The translations under genes and the position numbers were made by a program. This document shows, one piece after another, positions 1 to 6,470 of a stretch of 37,654 nucleotides of DNA. The first letter of the stretch is position 1; each line of letters begins with the position of its first letter. Source of the DNA: Clostridiales bacterium (lineage in GTDB: Bacteria; Bacillota; Clostridia; Christensenellales; Borkfalkiaceae); the NCBI GenBank assembly GCA_023667345.1, contig JAMPAF010000018.1, positions 1-37,654 of the forward strand. Reading direction: 5' to 3'. The notes beneath the pieces were generated by a model. The model was not told the origin of the DNA, searched no databases, and saw only the letters and a program-made list of their open reading frames with translations.

Positions 1-111
1 GCAAACGTTTTTACTTAATTATTTTTTATATTATCTATAAGTTTTTGTTATAGCCTGCGGTTGATTGGGTTATAGCTTGGCGGGTTATTTAAGGCAAACA
101 CCCGCAAACTC

Positions 112-157
112 CGTAATTCTAGATTGCCACAGCGCGCAAGCGCGCTTCGCAATGACG
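112..157. repeat. Short palindromic intergenic repeat, family 1
   Basis: This is an imperfect palindrome running from CGTAATTCT to GCAATGACG. It belongs to a family seen also at 3531-3795, 9733-9832, 19213-19293 and 33777-34013. Conserved flanks (TTATTTAAGGC, AACACCCGCAAACTC on the left; GGTAACCGA on the right) are shared with the copy near 19190-19309, so the full unit here is about 84-176. Such hairpin repeats are usually non-coding and non-autonomous. Confidence 0.7.
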
Positions 158-200
158 GTAACCGAACAACCGATATGTTGACGGGGCACATTATATAATA

Positions 201-407
201 TTAATGTTTAGCGAGCTCTTCAAATGCCTTACGGTATTTTTCGAACACCTTTCGGCAAACAATATCAATCTGCTGTTCGTGCGTAAGCCCTTCAAGCGAA
301 ATTTCTTCGCCGCCAACTGTCGCTACTTGTGCTTTTTCCGTCACGTCCGCTTTCTCGGCGTCTTCCGCTTTGTTCTCCGTTAAATCCTTTTCGTCCATAT
401 CTTTCAT
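201..407 (-). CDS. Small acidic/helical hypothetical protein (68 aa)
   Basis: I do not recognise this small protein. The first 30 residues are Lys/Glu/Asp/Ala rich and look disordered. The second half, from about residue 31, contains a short glycine turn (VGGEEISLEG) followed by a helix (HEQQIDIVCRKVFEKYRKAF). There is no signal peptide or membrane segment. The ATG at 407 is preceded by AAGGGGTG at good spacing, and a sigma-A promoter lies upstream at 433-462, so it is probably a real monocistronic gene. It is co-directional with nothing nearby. Confidence 0.6.
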   Translation of the reverse strand: MKDMDEKDLTENKAEDAEKADVTEKAQVATVGGEEISLEGLTHEQQIDIVCRKVFEKYRKAFEELAKH

Positions 408-432
408 TTTGCACCCCTTAAAGCCTAATTAA

Positions 433-462
433 ATAATAGCATATTTTTATTGATACTGTCAA
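433..462 (-). promoter_or_regulatory. Sigma-A promoter for the 68-aa gene
   Basis: On the minus strand TTGACA (462-457) is followed after 18 bp by TATTAT (438-433). The start codon at 407 lies about 20 nt downstream of the expected transcription start. Confidence 0.65.
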
Positions 463-570
463 CGGCAACTAAAAAGCGGGTGCGCCACACTTTAATTTTA
501 TAAACTTTTGCGCGTTTTATTGCTTTTGCGGCGGAATTTGTTTACAATATTGTTGCGGAGAGTTTGCAAT

Positions 571-1560
571 ATGAAATTGAAAATAAGAAACAAATCGGCG
601 GCGGAGATAGTTTTAACGGTGCTTGCCATCGCGGTTTTAACCGTCGCCGTACTGCTTTCGGGCATACGCTTGGGCGAAAAAATCGCCTTCGCCCCCTTCT
701 ACGCGCGTGCGCGTTCGGAATTTATAATACCGACGGGCAGCGGGTTCGTCGGGCAGGGGCTCGACTACTTGGAGGACGAGGACGCGTTTATCACCTGCGG
801 CTATGCGGCAACTAACGGCAACAGCTCGATGGTATACTACATTGACGCCGACGGCGAGGCAAGCCGCACCGTTTTAAAGAACGCCGACGGCAGCAATTAC
901 ACGGGGCACACGGGCGGCATTGCGCACTATAAAGAGTACGTTTACATTACGGGCGACGACGGTTGCGACGTGTTCGCGCTTTCCGATTTTACCGAACACA
1001 GGCGCGTGAGCAAGAAGCTCGGCGAGGTTAAAACTCTTTTGGACCCCGCCTACTGCAACGTGCACGAGGGCAGATTTTACACGGGCTCGTTTTACCGCGC
1101 GGGCAACTACGAAACGCCCGACTGGCAGCGCATGACCACACCGAACGGCGATTACAACAAGTCGGTTATAACAGTGTTCGATATCGACGACAACGCCGCC
1201 GACACCTTTTATATCAGCCCCGACCCCGTCGCCGCATATTCGACGCCGTCGCTTGTGCAGGGACTGACCTTTACAGACGACAAAATCGTGCTTTCGACCT
1301 CGTACGGGCTGGCGGCTTCGCACCTTAAATTTTACGATAACTCGGGCATATCCGCGGGGCAACTGAACTTAAAGGGCAAAGACGTGCCCCTCTACTACCT
1401 TGACGGCGCGTGCCTTGACCGCACCGTTACGGTGCCGCCCATGAGCGAGGAAATCGTCTATTTAAACGGCAGAATTTACATTATGACGGAGAGCGCGAGC
1501 AACAAATATATCTTCGGCAAATTTATGAGCGGCAGGCACCTTTTCAGCTGGGCATATTGA
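571..1560 (+). CDS. Membrane-anchored extracellular protein, possible beta-propeller
   Basis: The ATG at 571 is chosen over the upstream in-frame start at 508 because GCGGAGAG lies just before it and the protein then begins with a normal export signal: MKLKIRNK followed by a hydrophobic segment at about residues 11-33 with no clear cleavage site. The remaining roughly 295 residues are extracytoplasmic and rich in Tyr, Asp and Gly. They have repeated strand-turn patterns (for example FITCGYAATNG, VYITGDDGCDVFALSDF, HEGRFYTGSFY) that resemble blades of a beta-propeller. No catalytic motif is recognised. It appears monocistronic and is followed by a strong terminator. The fold is inferred; the function is unknown. 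Confidence 0.75.
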   Translation: MKLKIRNKSAAEIVLTVLAIAVLTVAVLLSGIRLGEKIAFAPFYARARSEFIIPTGSGFVGQGLDYLEDEDAFITCGYAATNGNSSMVYYIDADGEASRTVLKNADGSNYTGHTGGIAHYKEYVYITGDDGCDVFALSDFTEHRRVSKKLGEVKTLLDPAYCNVHEGRFYTGSFYRAGNYETPDWQRMTTPNGDYNKSVITVFDIDDNAADTFYISPDPVAAYSTPSLVQGLTFTDDKIVLSTSYGLAASHLKFYDNSGISAGQLNLKGKDVPLYYLDGACLDRTVTVPPMSEEIVYLNGRIYIMTESASNKYIFGKFMSGRHLFSWAY

Positions 1561-1583
1561 ATAAATTAAACCGTAAACAGGCG

Positions 1584-1625
1584 AACCGTTCCGCGCGTTT
1601 TTCAACTCGCGGAACGGTTTTTTCT
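1584..1625 (+). terminator. Intrinsic terminator after the anchored protein
   Basis: A perfect 12-bp stem (AACCGTTCCGCG / CGCGGAACGGTT, 1584-1595 with 1608-1619) is followed by a T tract. The T tract is on the plus strand, so it serves the gene ending at 1560. Confidence 0.9.
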
Positions 1626-1657
1626 TTTTCGGTTTAATTTACTTCTATAAATTTTTG

Positions 1658-1834
1658 TTATTTGCTTTTTTGACTTCTGCTACTGCCGTAAGCCGAATTG
1701 TTCGGATTGCATTGGTTCGAGCGGTTGTTCGCACTTGCTCTGTAAGCAGAATTATTAGGGTTGTGTTGATTTGCATAATGGTTGCATTGCTGCGCCGTAT
1801 GCGTTTTCCCCGAAACGCCGTGTCCCTTGCTCAT
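1658..1834 (-). CDS. Small N/Q-rich protein of 58 aa (MSKGHG type)
   Basis: This short gene was found by reading the minus strand. The ATG at 1834 is preceded by AAGGAG at 8-9 nt. The 58-residue product starts MSKGHGVSGKTHT and contains two copies of a near-identical motif, ANQHNPNNSAY and SNQCNPNNSAY, about 20 residues apart, then an SSRSQKSK tail. It is polar, with two Cys and several His, and has no membrane segment. Small proteins of this composition occur in Clostridia genomes, as far as I recall, but I know of no function. It starts 31 nt after the stop of the hydrophobic protein gene (1866-2900) on the same strand, so it is probably the third gene of that operon. The plus-strand reading frame over it is a shadow. 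Confidence 0.75.
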   Translation of the reverse strand: MSKGHGVSGKTHTAQQCNHYANQHNPNNSAYRASANNRSNQCNPNNSAYGSSRSQKSK

Positions 1835-1865
1835 AAGCTTTTCTCCTTATTAATTTATAACTATC

Positions 1866-2900
1866 TCACAATCCCACAATATTGACCAAACGGTTTGTGA
1901 AATTATTGCATATTTCGATTTTTTTCTTCGATTTGTCAGCGTCCAATCTCTCAACGATAAGCAGATATTCGGCGTCCGAACGCAAATCGTTCAACTGCTT
2001 TAAGCAACCGTCCAATACCTGTTTCATCTCTTCTTCGCCCAACTTACTCTTCGAGAACTGTATTAAAGTTGCCTTTACGGATAGCAACAGGCTCAAATCC
2101 TCGGGAGAGGCTTTTCTTAAATTTTCTTTCGCCTTTTTTATCTTTACTTGTTTTGCGATTTCCGTACCGAGTAACGCGCCGGGGAGAAGCAGGGTAGAAG
2201 TGATTGCCACCGTTTCCGCAGTAAATGCAAGGCTTAAACCTATGTCCGCTAAAATCCCGTCCAAAAGCACAGGCGCCGTTACAGCAGTAACTACCGTTCC
2301 ACCCACCAAAAGCGGAGGCAACGCTACGGCTACTATGGCAGCAACGCCCAAACATTTTAACATAATTTTTTGGGCTTTGACGAAAGGCGCCTTATATAAT
2401 TGAATATAATTCTCCTTTAAATTATTGTACAAGTCGGCAATAACGCTCTTATCCCCGAACAGCATATCCGATATTTCGGAAAATATCGTTTCGCTGTTTT
2501 CGAATTTCAATTCGCCGTCAAGGCGGAGCTGTAATGCAAAGAGCGCTTTGGCTAAATCGGTATTTTCGCCGCTGAAAGCCTCGTCGATAAGGTTTAATAA
2601 GCCGTCCTCGCTTTTCGGCAAATCGTAATCTATTTCAGAATTTTCGTGCGCGTTTTTGAATTCTTCGAGACGGTTTAAAATATTTCCCTTTTTCTCGCTC
2701 AACTTCGCCATCGTCCTGCGTCTGGATTCGTTCAACACGTTTTTGTTCCAAAAATTTTTCAACACGCTATTGTTTCTATCGGTCGGCAACGGCTCGTTGG
2801 CACGCATTTCGTCCTCAACGATTTCTAAATCCCTAATTAGTCCGTAATACGACAACGTATCGTATAAAGCTCTCTGATTATTTATCTGCCCGTTTTCCAT
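1866..2900 (-). CDS. Unrecognised protein with central hydrophobic hairpin, pore-former-like
   Basis: The product is 344 aa from the ATG at 2900, which sits 9 nt after AGGAG; an upstream TTG at 2906 is too close to that site. Residues 1-180 are charged and strongly helical, with coiled-coil-like stretches around 60-85. Residues about 184-245 form a long hydrophobic, Gly/Ala/Val-rich block broken by PP and GG turns, giving two or three membrane-spanning hydrophobic helices. Residues 250-344 are again charged helices. Two helical arms around a hydrophobic hairpin are typical of alpha-helical pore-forming or membrane-remodelling proteins, but I recognise no family. The gene overlaps the end of the upstream HTH gene by 23 bp and is probably coupled to it, with the 58-aa protein following. 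Confidence 0.75.
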   Translation of the reverse strand: MENGQINNQRALYDTLSYYGLIRDLEIVEDEMRANEPLPTDRNNSVLKNFWNKNVLNESRRRTMAKLSEKKGNILNRLEEFKNAHENSEIDYDLPKSEDGLLNLIDEAFSGENTDLAKALFALQLRLDGELKFENSETIFSEISDMLFGDKSVIADLYNNLKENYIQLYKAPFVKAQKIMLKCLGVAAIVAVALPPLLVGGTVVTAVTAPVLLDGILADIGLSLAFTAETVAITSTLLLPGALLGTEIAKQVKIKKAKENLRKASPEDLSLLLSVKATLIQFSKSKLGEEEMKQVLDGCLKQLNDLRSDAEYLLIVERLDADKSKKKIEICNNFTNRLVNIVGL

Positions 2901-3210
2901 TTTCAATTTCTCCTATTATATAATTTTTTAAATTATCTAAATTAATTATCTCTTCGTTTTCGATAATAAGGTTAATTATCTGCCTCAATCCGTCGCCTTT
3001 TATCTCTTTTTCGAAAAAGTTATTTTCGCAATAGGCGTATATTTCGCTCTTTGCACACCCTGCTTCGATACGGTCAAAAAGTTCCTTTACAGAATTGGGA
3101 ATATTGTCGAAATTTTTTCTCTTATAGTCGGTAACGTATTTATAAACCGTCGGTCTGCTCTTTTTTACAAGTCTCGAAAGTTCGGTAATGCTTAAATCTT
3201 CTAATCTCAT
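2878..3210 (-). CDS. Small HTH DNA-binding regulator (110 aa)
   Basis: Residues 5-30 (EDLSITELSRLVKKSRPTVYKYV) form a helix-turn-helix of the resolvase/Tet-like kind, with SRPTVYKYV as recognition helix. The remaining 80 residues are helical and probably dimerise or sense a ligand. The ATG at 3210 follows GAGG at 7-8 nt. The gene is the first of an operon with the hydrophobic protein (23-bp overlap). The promoter upstream carries TGTAAA half-sites in direct and inverted order (see 3234-3290), so autoregulation is likely. A role as guard of the downstream membrane-active protein is an inference from context. Confidence 0.8.
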   Translation of the reverse strand: MRLEDLSITELSRLVKKSRPTVYKYVTDYKRKNFDNIPNSVKELFDRIEAGCAKSEIYAYCENNFFEKEIKGDGLRQIINLIIENEEIINLDNLKNYIIGEIENGKRADK

Positions 3211-3233
3211 ATTTTCAACCTCAGCTTTACTGC

Positions 3234-3290
3234 ATTATACATTAAGTGTAAATATTTGTCAATAGTTTTTTACACCTTTTTACACTTTTT
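3234..3290 (-). promoter_or_regulatory. Consensus promoter with three TGTAAA-type operator half-sites
   Basis: On the minus strand TTGACA (3262-3257) is followed by exactly 17 bp and TATAAT (3239-3234), a perfect sigma-A promoter. AAGTGTAAA occurs on the plus strand at 3244-3252 inside the spacer. Its exact inverse TTTACACTT lies at 3279-3287, and a near copy TTTACACC at 3269-3276 is 10 bp away, one helical turn. This is the layout expected for repression by the HTH protein it transcribes. Confidence 0.75.
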
Positions 3291-3530
3291 ATTAAAAAGC
3301 GAAAAAGCACTCCAACAAACCCGAACAATTAACAAAAATTTAGCACATAATAAAAATCCACACGCATAGCGGGTGGTATTTCATTTTACATCGTGCCGAC
3401 AAGTCAGGACGGGCAATAAGTCCTAATTATTACTGGCAGCGCAAAAGATTATTACTGGCAGCGCACAAGTGCGCCGGAGAATTGACCTGCCAGTCGTGCA
3501 ATTACTACTTGCTGCCCGCATGCGGATAAC
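3291..3530. other. Intergenic spacer without a supported gene
   Basis: AT-rich sequence up to about 3370, then GC-richer sequence. The phrase ATTACTGGCAGCGCA occurs twice at about 3428-3470 as a short direct repeat. I see no start with a ribosome site and no RNA gene. Confidence 0.5.
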
Positions 3531-3795
3531 GTCATTGCGCCCGCCCGCCAAAGGCGGTCGCACGGAGCGAAGCGCAGTAGGCGCGCTTGCCGACGCGGCA
3601 AACCAGAATTACGCAGTCTGCGGAAGTTCGCTTCCTACTTGCCGCCGTATTACCACGAGGGGATTCTCTCACTCAATACTACGTGCGACCGCTACGCGGG
3701 CGGGCGAACCCTCTATGAGGGCTTCTCAATCGTTCGAAATGACACACTCCTATGTGCTTTTATGATTATGCCCCGCCGCAAGGCGGAGCATAATG
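3531..3795. repeat. Long intergenic repeat, family 1 (copy 1)
   Basis: This stretch aligns over its whole length with 33777-34013. Shared blocks include GTCATTGCGCCCGCCCGCC, AAAGGCGGTCGCACG, TACCACGAGGGGATTCTC, GTTCGAAATGACAC and ATGATTATGCCCCGCC. It ends in a hairpin (ATTATG.CCCGCC / GGCGG.GCATAAT). Internal spacers differ between copies. The open frames crossing it are not supported as genes. Confidence 0.8.
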
Positions 3796-3823
3796 ACATA
3801 GCTCAACGGACTTAAATTTTAAC

Positions 3824-3866
3824 AATAGCTACGCGCCGCCCGAAAATCGGGCGGCGCGTAGCTATT
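3824..3866. terminator. Perfect 20-bp hairpin with 3-nt loop
   Basis: The arms at 3824-3843 and 3847-3866 pair over 20 bp without mismatch (AATAGCTACGCG ... CGCGTAGCTATT) around an AAA loop. It lies downstream of the XRE gene on the minus strand and downstream of a repeat on the plus strand. Neither side has a clear T tract, so it could be a terminator or a folded RNA. Confidence 0.5.
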
Positions 3867-3938
3867 ATGTATGTTCCATTTTTTAACATACCCATCCTTT
3901 AGCTGATTAATTCAGATAAAAACCCTGCGGTCTTTATT

Positions 3939-4145
3939 TTATTTATTGATTTTAGGATTATCTGTTCTTTCAAGCAAGTAATCGATAGAAATATCGAAAT
4001 AATCGGCAATAGCTATAAGCGTAGCATATCCCGCTTCCCTTTCGCCCGTTTCATAACGGCTTATAGTATTTTGGCTCAGATTTAAGTCCATAGCAACTTT
4101 TGTCTGTGAAAGGTGCCGCATTTTTCTCAATTTTTTTAACCGCAT
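3939..4145 (-). CDS. XRE-family transcriptional regulator (68 aa)
   Basis: The whole protein is one lambda-repressor-like HTH domain. Residues 3-57 include SQTKVAMDLNLSQNTISRYETGE, with the usual QNTISRYE recognition helix, and end with the common IDYLLERTD tail. It binds DNA as a dimer, and no ligand domain is present. It is divergent from the operon starting at 4290, whose promoter contains a perfect GGTATAAT palindrome. This regulator is the obvious candidate to bind it. No Shine-Dalgarno sequence is visible before the ATG at 4145. Confidence 0.9.
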   Translation of the reverse strand: MRLKKLRKMRHLSQTKVAMDLNLSQNTISRYETGEREAGYATLIAIADYFDISIDYLLERTDNPKINK

Positions 4146-4181
4146 CTAAATAAATATTAACAAAAATTTTCGACATTATTC

Positions 4182-4210
4182 TTGACAATATTATACCAAA
4201 TAGGTATAAT
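4182..4210 (+). promoter_or_regulatory. Consensus promoter with palindromic operator
   Basis: TTGACA (4182-4187), 17 bp, TATAAT (4205-4210). The palindrome ATTATACC-AAATA-GGTATAAT (4190-4210) fills the spacer and covers the -10 box, and a further half-site TTGGTATA lies just downstream at about 4225-4232. A repressor bound here would block RNA polymerase. Confidence 0.8.
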
Positions 4211-4289
4211 ACAAATATCCCGAATTGGTATAGTTTTTATGGCTTTTTGCCTTTGCTATTAAAATTAAAAATCAAAAGGAGTAATTACA

Positions 4290-4472
4290 ATGAACAACAC
4301 AAAAGAAACTAAACCCGTAAAGCTACCGCAAGGAAAGTGCTCTACCTCATATTGCGGCGATTGCACATATTTCAATCCCGCAAAAACCTCGTACGGAAAA
4401 TGCTGGTGCGGTTATTTCAAAAGCTACTCGAGAAACTCACACGATATCGCGTGTAGCCACTACCATCATTGA
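4290..4472 (+). CDS. Small Cys-rich, probably zinc-binding protein (60 aa)
   Basis: I do not recognise a family. The 60-residue product has six cysteines at 17, 22, 25, 38, 40 and 55 and three C-terminal histidines (57, 59, 60). The spacing C-x4-C-x2-C-x12-C-x-C-x14-C-x-H suits one or two zinc knuckles. There is no signal peptide. AAAGGAG lies at good distance before the ATG at 4290, directly under the operator-controlled promoter. It is the first gene of a three-gene operon with the JAMM peptidase 15 nt downstream and the DUF6273 gene. Confidence 0.75.
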   Translation: MNNTKETKPVKLPQGKCSTSYCGDCTYFNPAKTSYGKCWCGYFKSYSRNSHDIACSHYHH

Positions 4473-4487
4473 TTTACGGCGCTTTTA

Positions 4488-4892
4488 ATGCGGATTGAAA
4501 AAATAGTTTATGAGAAAATTTTCACCGCTTTCATAAATAGCGAAATAGAAAGCGGTGGAATTTTAGGCAGAAAAAACGACACAATATGTAAATTCTTCTT
4601 CGATGGCGGCGACTGCGCAACGGAGTACCGAATACGTACAGAAATTTTGAATCCCGTTATTGACGAATGGGCGGAAAACGATATAATTTTCTGCGGGATA
4701 ATACATAGTCACCCCAACGGAAACGGTAGCCTTTCGGAAACGGATAAGACATATGCAGAAAAAATTTTATTTTTATATCCTCATTTACAGTACATTATAT
4801 TTCCAATCGTAACTGTTTTTAACGGCAAAATGAAAATAATTTGTCATCGTTTTAACGGACATTGGTTTGAAGAAAAATTAATAAAGGAGTAA
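4488..4892 (+). CDS. JAMM/MPN metallopeptidase, prokaryotic JAB type (134 aa)
   Basis: The complete JAMM zinc site is visible: catalytic Glu21 in ESGGILG, His73 and His75 in IIHSHP, Ser83 and Asp86 in SLSETD (H-x-H-x7-S-x2-D). The domain fills the protein. Eukaryotic relatives cleave isopeptide bonds after ubiquitin-like proteins. Bacterial stand-alone JAB proteins act in ubiquitin-like, sulfur-carrier or defence contexts. No ubiquitin-like or E1 gene is adjacent here, so the substrate is unknown. The gene sits between the Cys-rich gene (15-nt gap) and the DUF6273 gene (2-nt gap). Its own ribosome site is weak, suggesting translational coupling. Confidence 0.85.
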   Translation: MRIEKIVYEKIFTAFINSEIESGGILGRKNDTICKFFFDGGDCATEYRIRTEILNPVIDEWAENDIIFCGIIHSHPNGNGSLSETDKTYAEKILFLYPHLQYIIFPIVTVFNGKMKIICHRFNGHWFEEKLIKE

Positions 4893-4894
4893 AG

Positions 4895-5488
4895 ATGTTT
4901 GCTATCACAAAAAAAATTATCAAAGCTATAAAAAGAAATATTGCGGAAAAGAAATACGGAAATATGAAATTTGACAAAATTTCTTTCGGCTCATATCCGC
5001 AAAGCGATTCCAAAACTAACGAGCCTATTGAATGGCTTGTTTTAAAAACGAACAACAATAAAGCGCTTCTGCTTTCAGATAAAATACTGCACGTAATGCC
5101 GTTTGCTTCAAACACCGACGACTTTGAAAAAAGTGAAGTACGGCGTTGGTTGAACGGACAATTTTATAACAGTGCGTTTACCGACGAGGAAAAGGCGCGT
5201 ATGGTAAACATATCGAATAACGATAAGGTTTCACTGATAAGTTATGAAGAAATTACAAAAGCCTTGCCCGCGGAATCATTGCGGCGGCGTCAGATGACAA
5301 ACGTTGCCAAGAAATTCAAATCAGGTTTCAATAAAAAAACGGGCACGGGAAACTGGATGCTACGCACCTCTTCAAACTATTACAAACCCTCGCCGGCAAT
5401 TCAGATTGTCGGTCCGAAGGGCGATATAGACCCGTTGCTTGCAAATTTTCCATATGGCGTAGTTCCCGTTATTATAATTACATTATAA
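4895..5488 (+). CDS. DUF6273-like protein (197 aa)
   Basis: After a basic helical N-terminus (residues 1-30) comes the block FGSYPQSDSKTNEPIEWLVL (about residues 33-52), followed by ALLLSDKIL, VRRWLNGQFYNSAFTDEEK and, near the end, a PYGVVPVIII strand. This is the order seen in DUF6273 domains, which are common in gut Clostridia surface and phage-associated proteins and have no known activity. There is no signal peptide or membrane segment. AAGGAG overlaps the stop of the JAMM gene, with the ATG 2 nt after that stop, so the two are translated together. Confidence 0.75.
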   Translation: MFAITKKIIKAIKRNIAEKKYGNMKFDKISFGSYPQSDSKTNEPIEWLVLKTNNNKALLLSDKILHVMPFASNTDDFEKSEVRRWLNGQFYNSAFTDEEKARMVNISNNDKVSLISYEEITKALPAESLRRRQMTNVAKKFKSGFNKKTGTGNWMLRTSSNYYKPSPAIQIVGPKGDIDPLLANFPYGVVPVIIITL

Positions 5489-5502
5489 ATATTTTCAGAT
5501 AT

Positions 5503-5533
5503 AAAAAGACCTTGCTTATGCAAGGTCCTTTTG
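5503..5533. terminator. Bidirectional terminator between convergent operons
   Basis: An 8-bp stem GACCTTGC / GCAAGGTC (5508-5515, 5520-5527) with a TTAT loop has an A run on its left and a T run on its right. It can end the DUF6273 operon on the plus strand and rpsR on the minus strand. Confidence 0.85.
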
Positions 5534-5551
5534 TCTTTTAAAAATTTTAAA

Positions 5552-5800
5552 TTACTCGCCCTTGAAAGGAAGGAGCGCCGCAACGCGCGCACGCTTGATA
5601 GCTTTTGATAGCTCTCTTTGGTGCTTTGCGCAGTTACCGCTCATTCTTCTGGGAAGCATTTTGCCCGACTCGGTGACAAATTTCTTTAAACGGTTGATAT
5701 CTTTGAAATCAATCTCCGCCACCTTTTCCTGACAGAAAACGCAGACTTTTCTGCGGGGAGCCTTTTTATAGCTCTTTTTAACGGTTGTCTTTTCTTCCAT
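5552..5800 (-). CDS. rpsR: 30S ribosomal protein S18, zinc-binding form
   Basis: The 82-aa product has the S18 core ([22 protein letters not shown]) and binds the S6-S18 site on 16S rRNA. Cys20 and Cys23 (CVFC), Cys57 and His60 (NCAKH) give the complete zinc-ribbon C+ version of S18. TAGGAG precedes the ATG at 5800. It is the last gene of rpsF-ssb-rpsR, but it is separated from ssb by an unusual 230-nt spacer that contains a structured element (5868-6000); most Firmicutes have only a short gap here. Confidence 0.97.
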   Translation of the reverse strand: MEEKTTVKKSYKKAPRRKVCVFCQEKVAEIDFKDINRLKKFVTESGKMLPRRMSGNCAKHQRELSKAIKRARVAALLPFKGE

Positions 5801-5867
5801 TTTTTACTCCTAATATTATTTTCCCGTCGATTTCTTTTTCAAGACGATGAAAAATAAATCCGACGAA

Positions 5868-6000
5868 TTTTGGGAGACTCTGCCTCCCTGCCCGCGATAG
5901 TCAGGTGCCCTCGTGATTATCAAATCGCGGGCATTCCCACCGCTGAGGCGCAGGTATGCGCAAATTGTGGCGCGCTGCGCAAAAGCGCGGTTTTGCTTGC
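5868..6000 (-). ncRNA. Candidate structured RNA element, copy A (ssb-rpsR spacer)
   Basis: A block of about 130 nt with a second copy at 35590-35722. In plus-strand coordinates four hairpins can be drawn: 5872-5878/5882-5888 (7 bp, 3-nt loop), 5890-5898/5924-5932 (GCCCGCGAT/ATCGCGGGC, 25-nt loop), 5948-5952/5957-5961 (GCGCA/TGCGC) and 5979-5984/5991-5996 (GCAAAA/TTTTGC). The 25-nt loop differs at one position only. Against copy B, three stem pairs change on both sides (two G-C to A-T, one C-G to A-T). The single A-C mismatch becomes G-U on the minus strand, which is the transcribed strand. No T tract follows, so it is not a simple terminator. Function is unknown. Confidence 0.6.
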
Positions 6001-6031
6001 TACGTTATTAATTACAGGATGCCCTTATTAA

Positions 6032-6460
6032 TTAAAAGGGAATGTCGCTGTCGTCGTCGAACGACTGCAATGCGGGTTTGCCGGAACCTCTGTTGCCGCC
6101 ATTGCTGCGCGCGGGCGCTTCGCCTCCGTCGTAGCTGTCGGAATTTCTGGGCGTTAAAAATTCAACGTCCTGCGCGATTACGTCGACCGCGGTGCGCTTT
6201 GCGCCCGTGCTGTCTTCATAGTTGCGGATTTCGACGGAGCCCGACACGGCAACCTTGTTGCCCTTTTTGGCATAGCGCGCAACCGTTTCCCCGAGACCGC
6301 GCCATGCGGTTACGTTGAAGAAATCGGTCTTTCTTTCGCCGTCGGAGCCCGAATAATTTCTGTTGACCGCGATTGCGAAGCGGCAGATTGATACCCCGCC
6401 CGAAGTTTCGGTGAGTTCGGGGTCGCGCGTGAGATTACCTATTAAAAAAACCTTGTTCAT
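6032..6460 (-). CDS. ssb: Single-stranded DNA-binding protein
   Basis: The 142-aa product has the SSB OB-fold from MNKVFLIGNLTRDPEL through FFNVTAWRGLGETVARYAKKG to about residue 105. A short Gly/Ser/Asn-rich linker follows, then the acidic tail DDDSDIPF that recruits partner proteins. The length and layout are those of a replicative Firmicutes SSB. AAGGA precedes the ATG, and the gene starts 10 nt after rpsF, as in the widespread rpsF-ssb-rpsR operon. Confidence 0.97.
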   Translation of the reverse strand: MNKVFLIGNLTRDPELTETSGGVSICRFAIAVNRNYSGSDGERKTDFFNVTAWRGLGETVARYAKKGNKVAVSGSVEIRNYEDSTGAKRTAVDVIAQDVEFLTPRNSDSYDGGEAPARSNGGNRGSGKPALQSFDDDSDIPF

Positions 6461-6470
6461 TTGTTTATCC

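Noticed and set aside
1655-1885. Plus-strand frame of 76 codons
   Set aside because: It is antisense to the 58-aa gene at 1658-1834, has no ribosome site and an implausible Val/Arg/Ile composition.
3469-3765. 98-codon frame on the plus strand
   Set aside because: It runs through a dispersed repeat, and the matching repeat at 33777-34013 does not keep the frame.
5868-6000. Intrinsic terminator of ssb
   Set aside because: None of the hairpins is followed by a T tract on the minus strand, and the conserved 25-nt loop and covarying stems go beyond a terminator.
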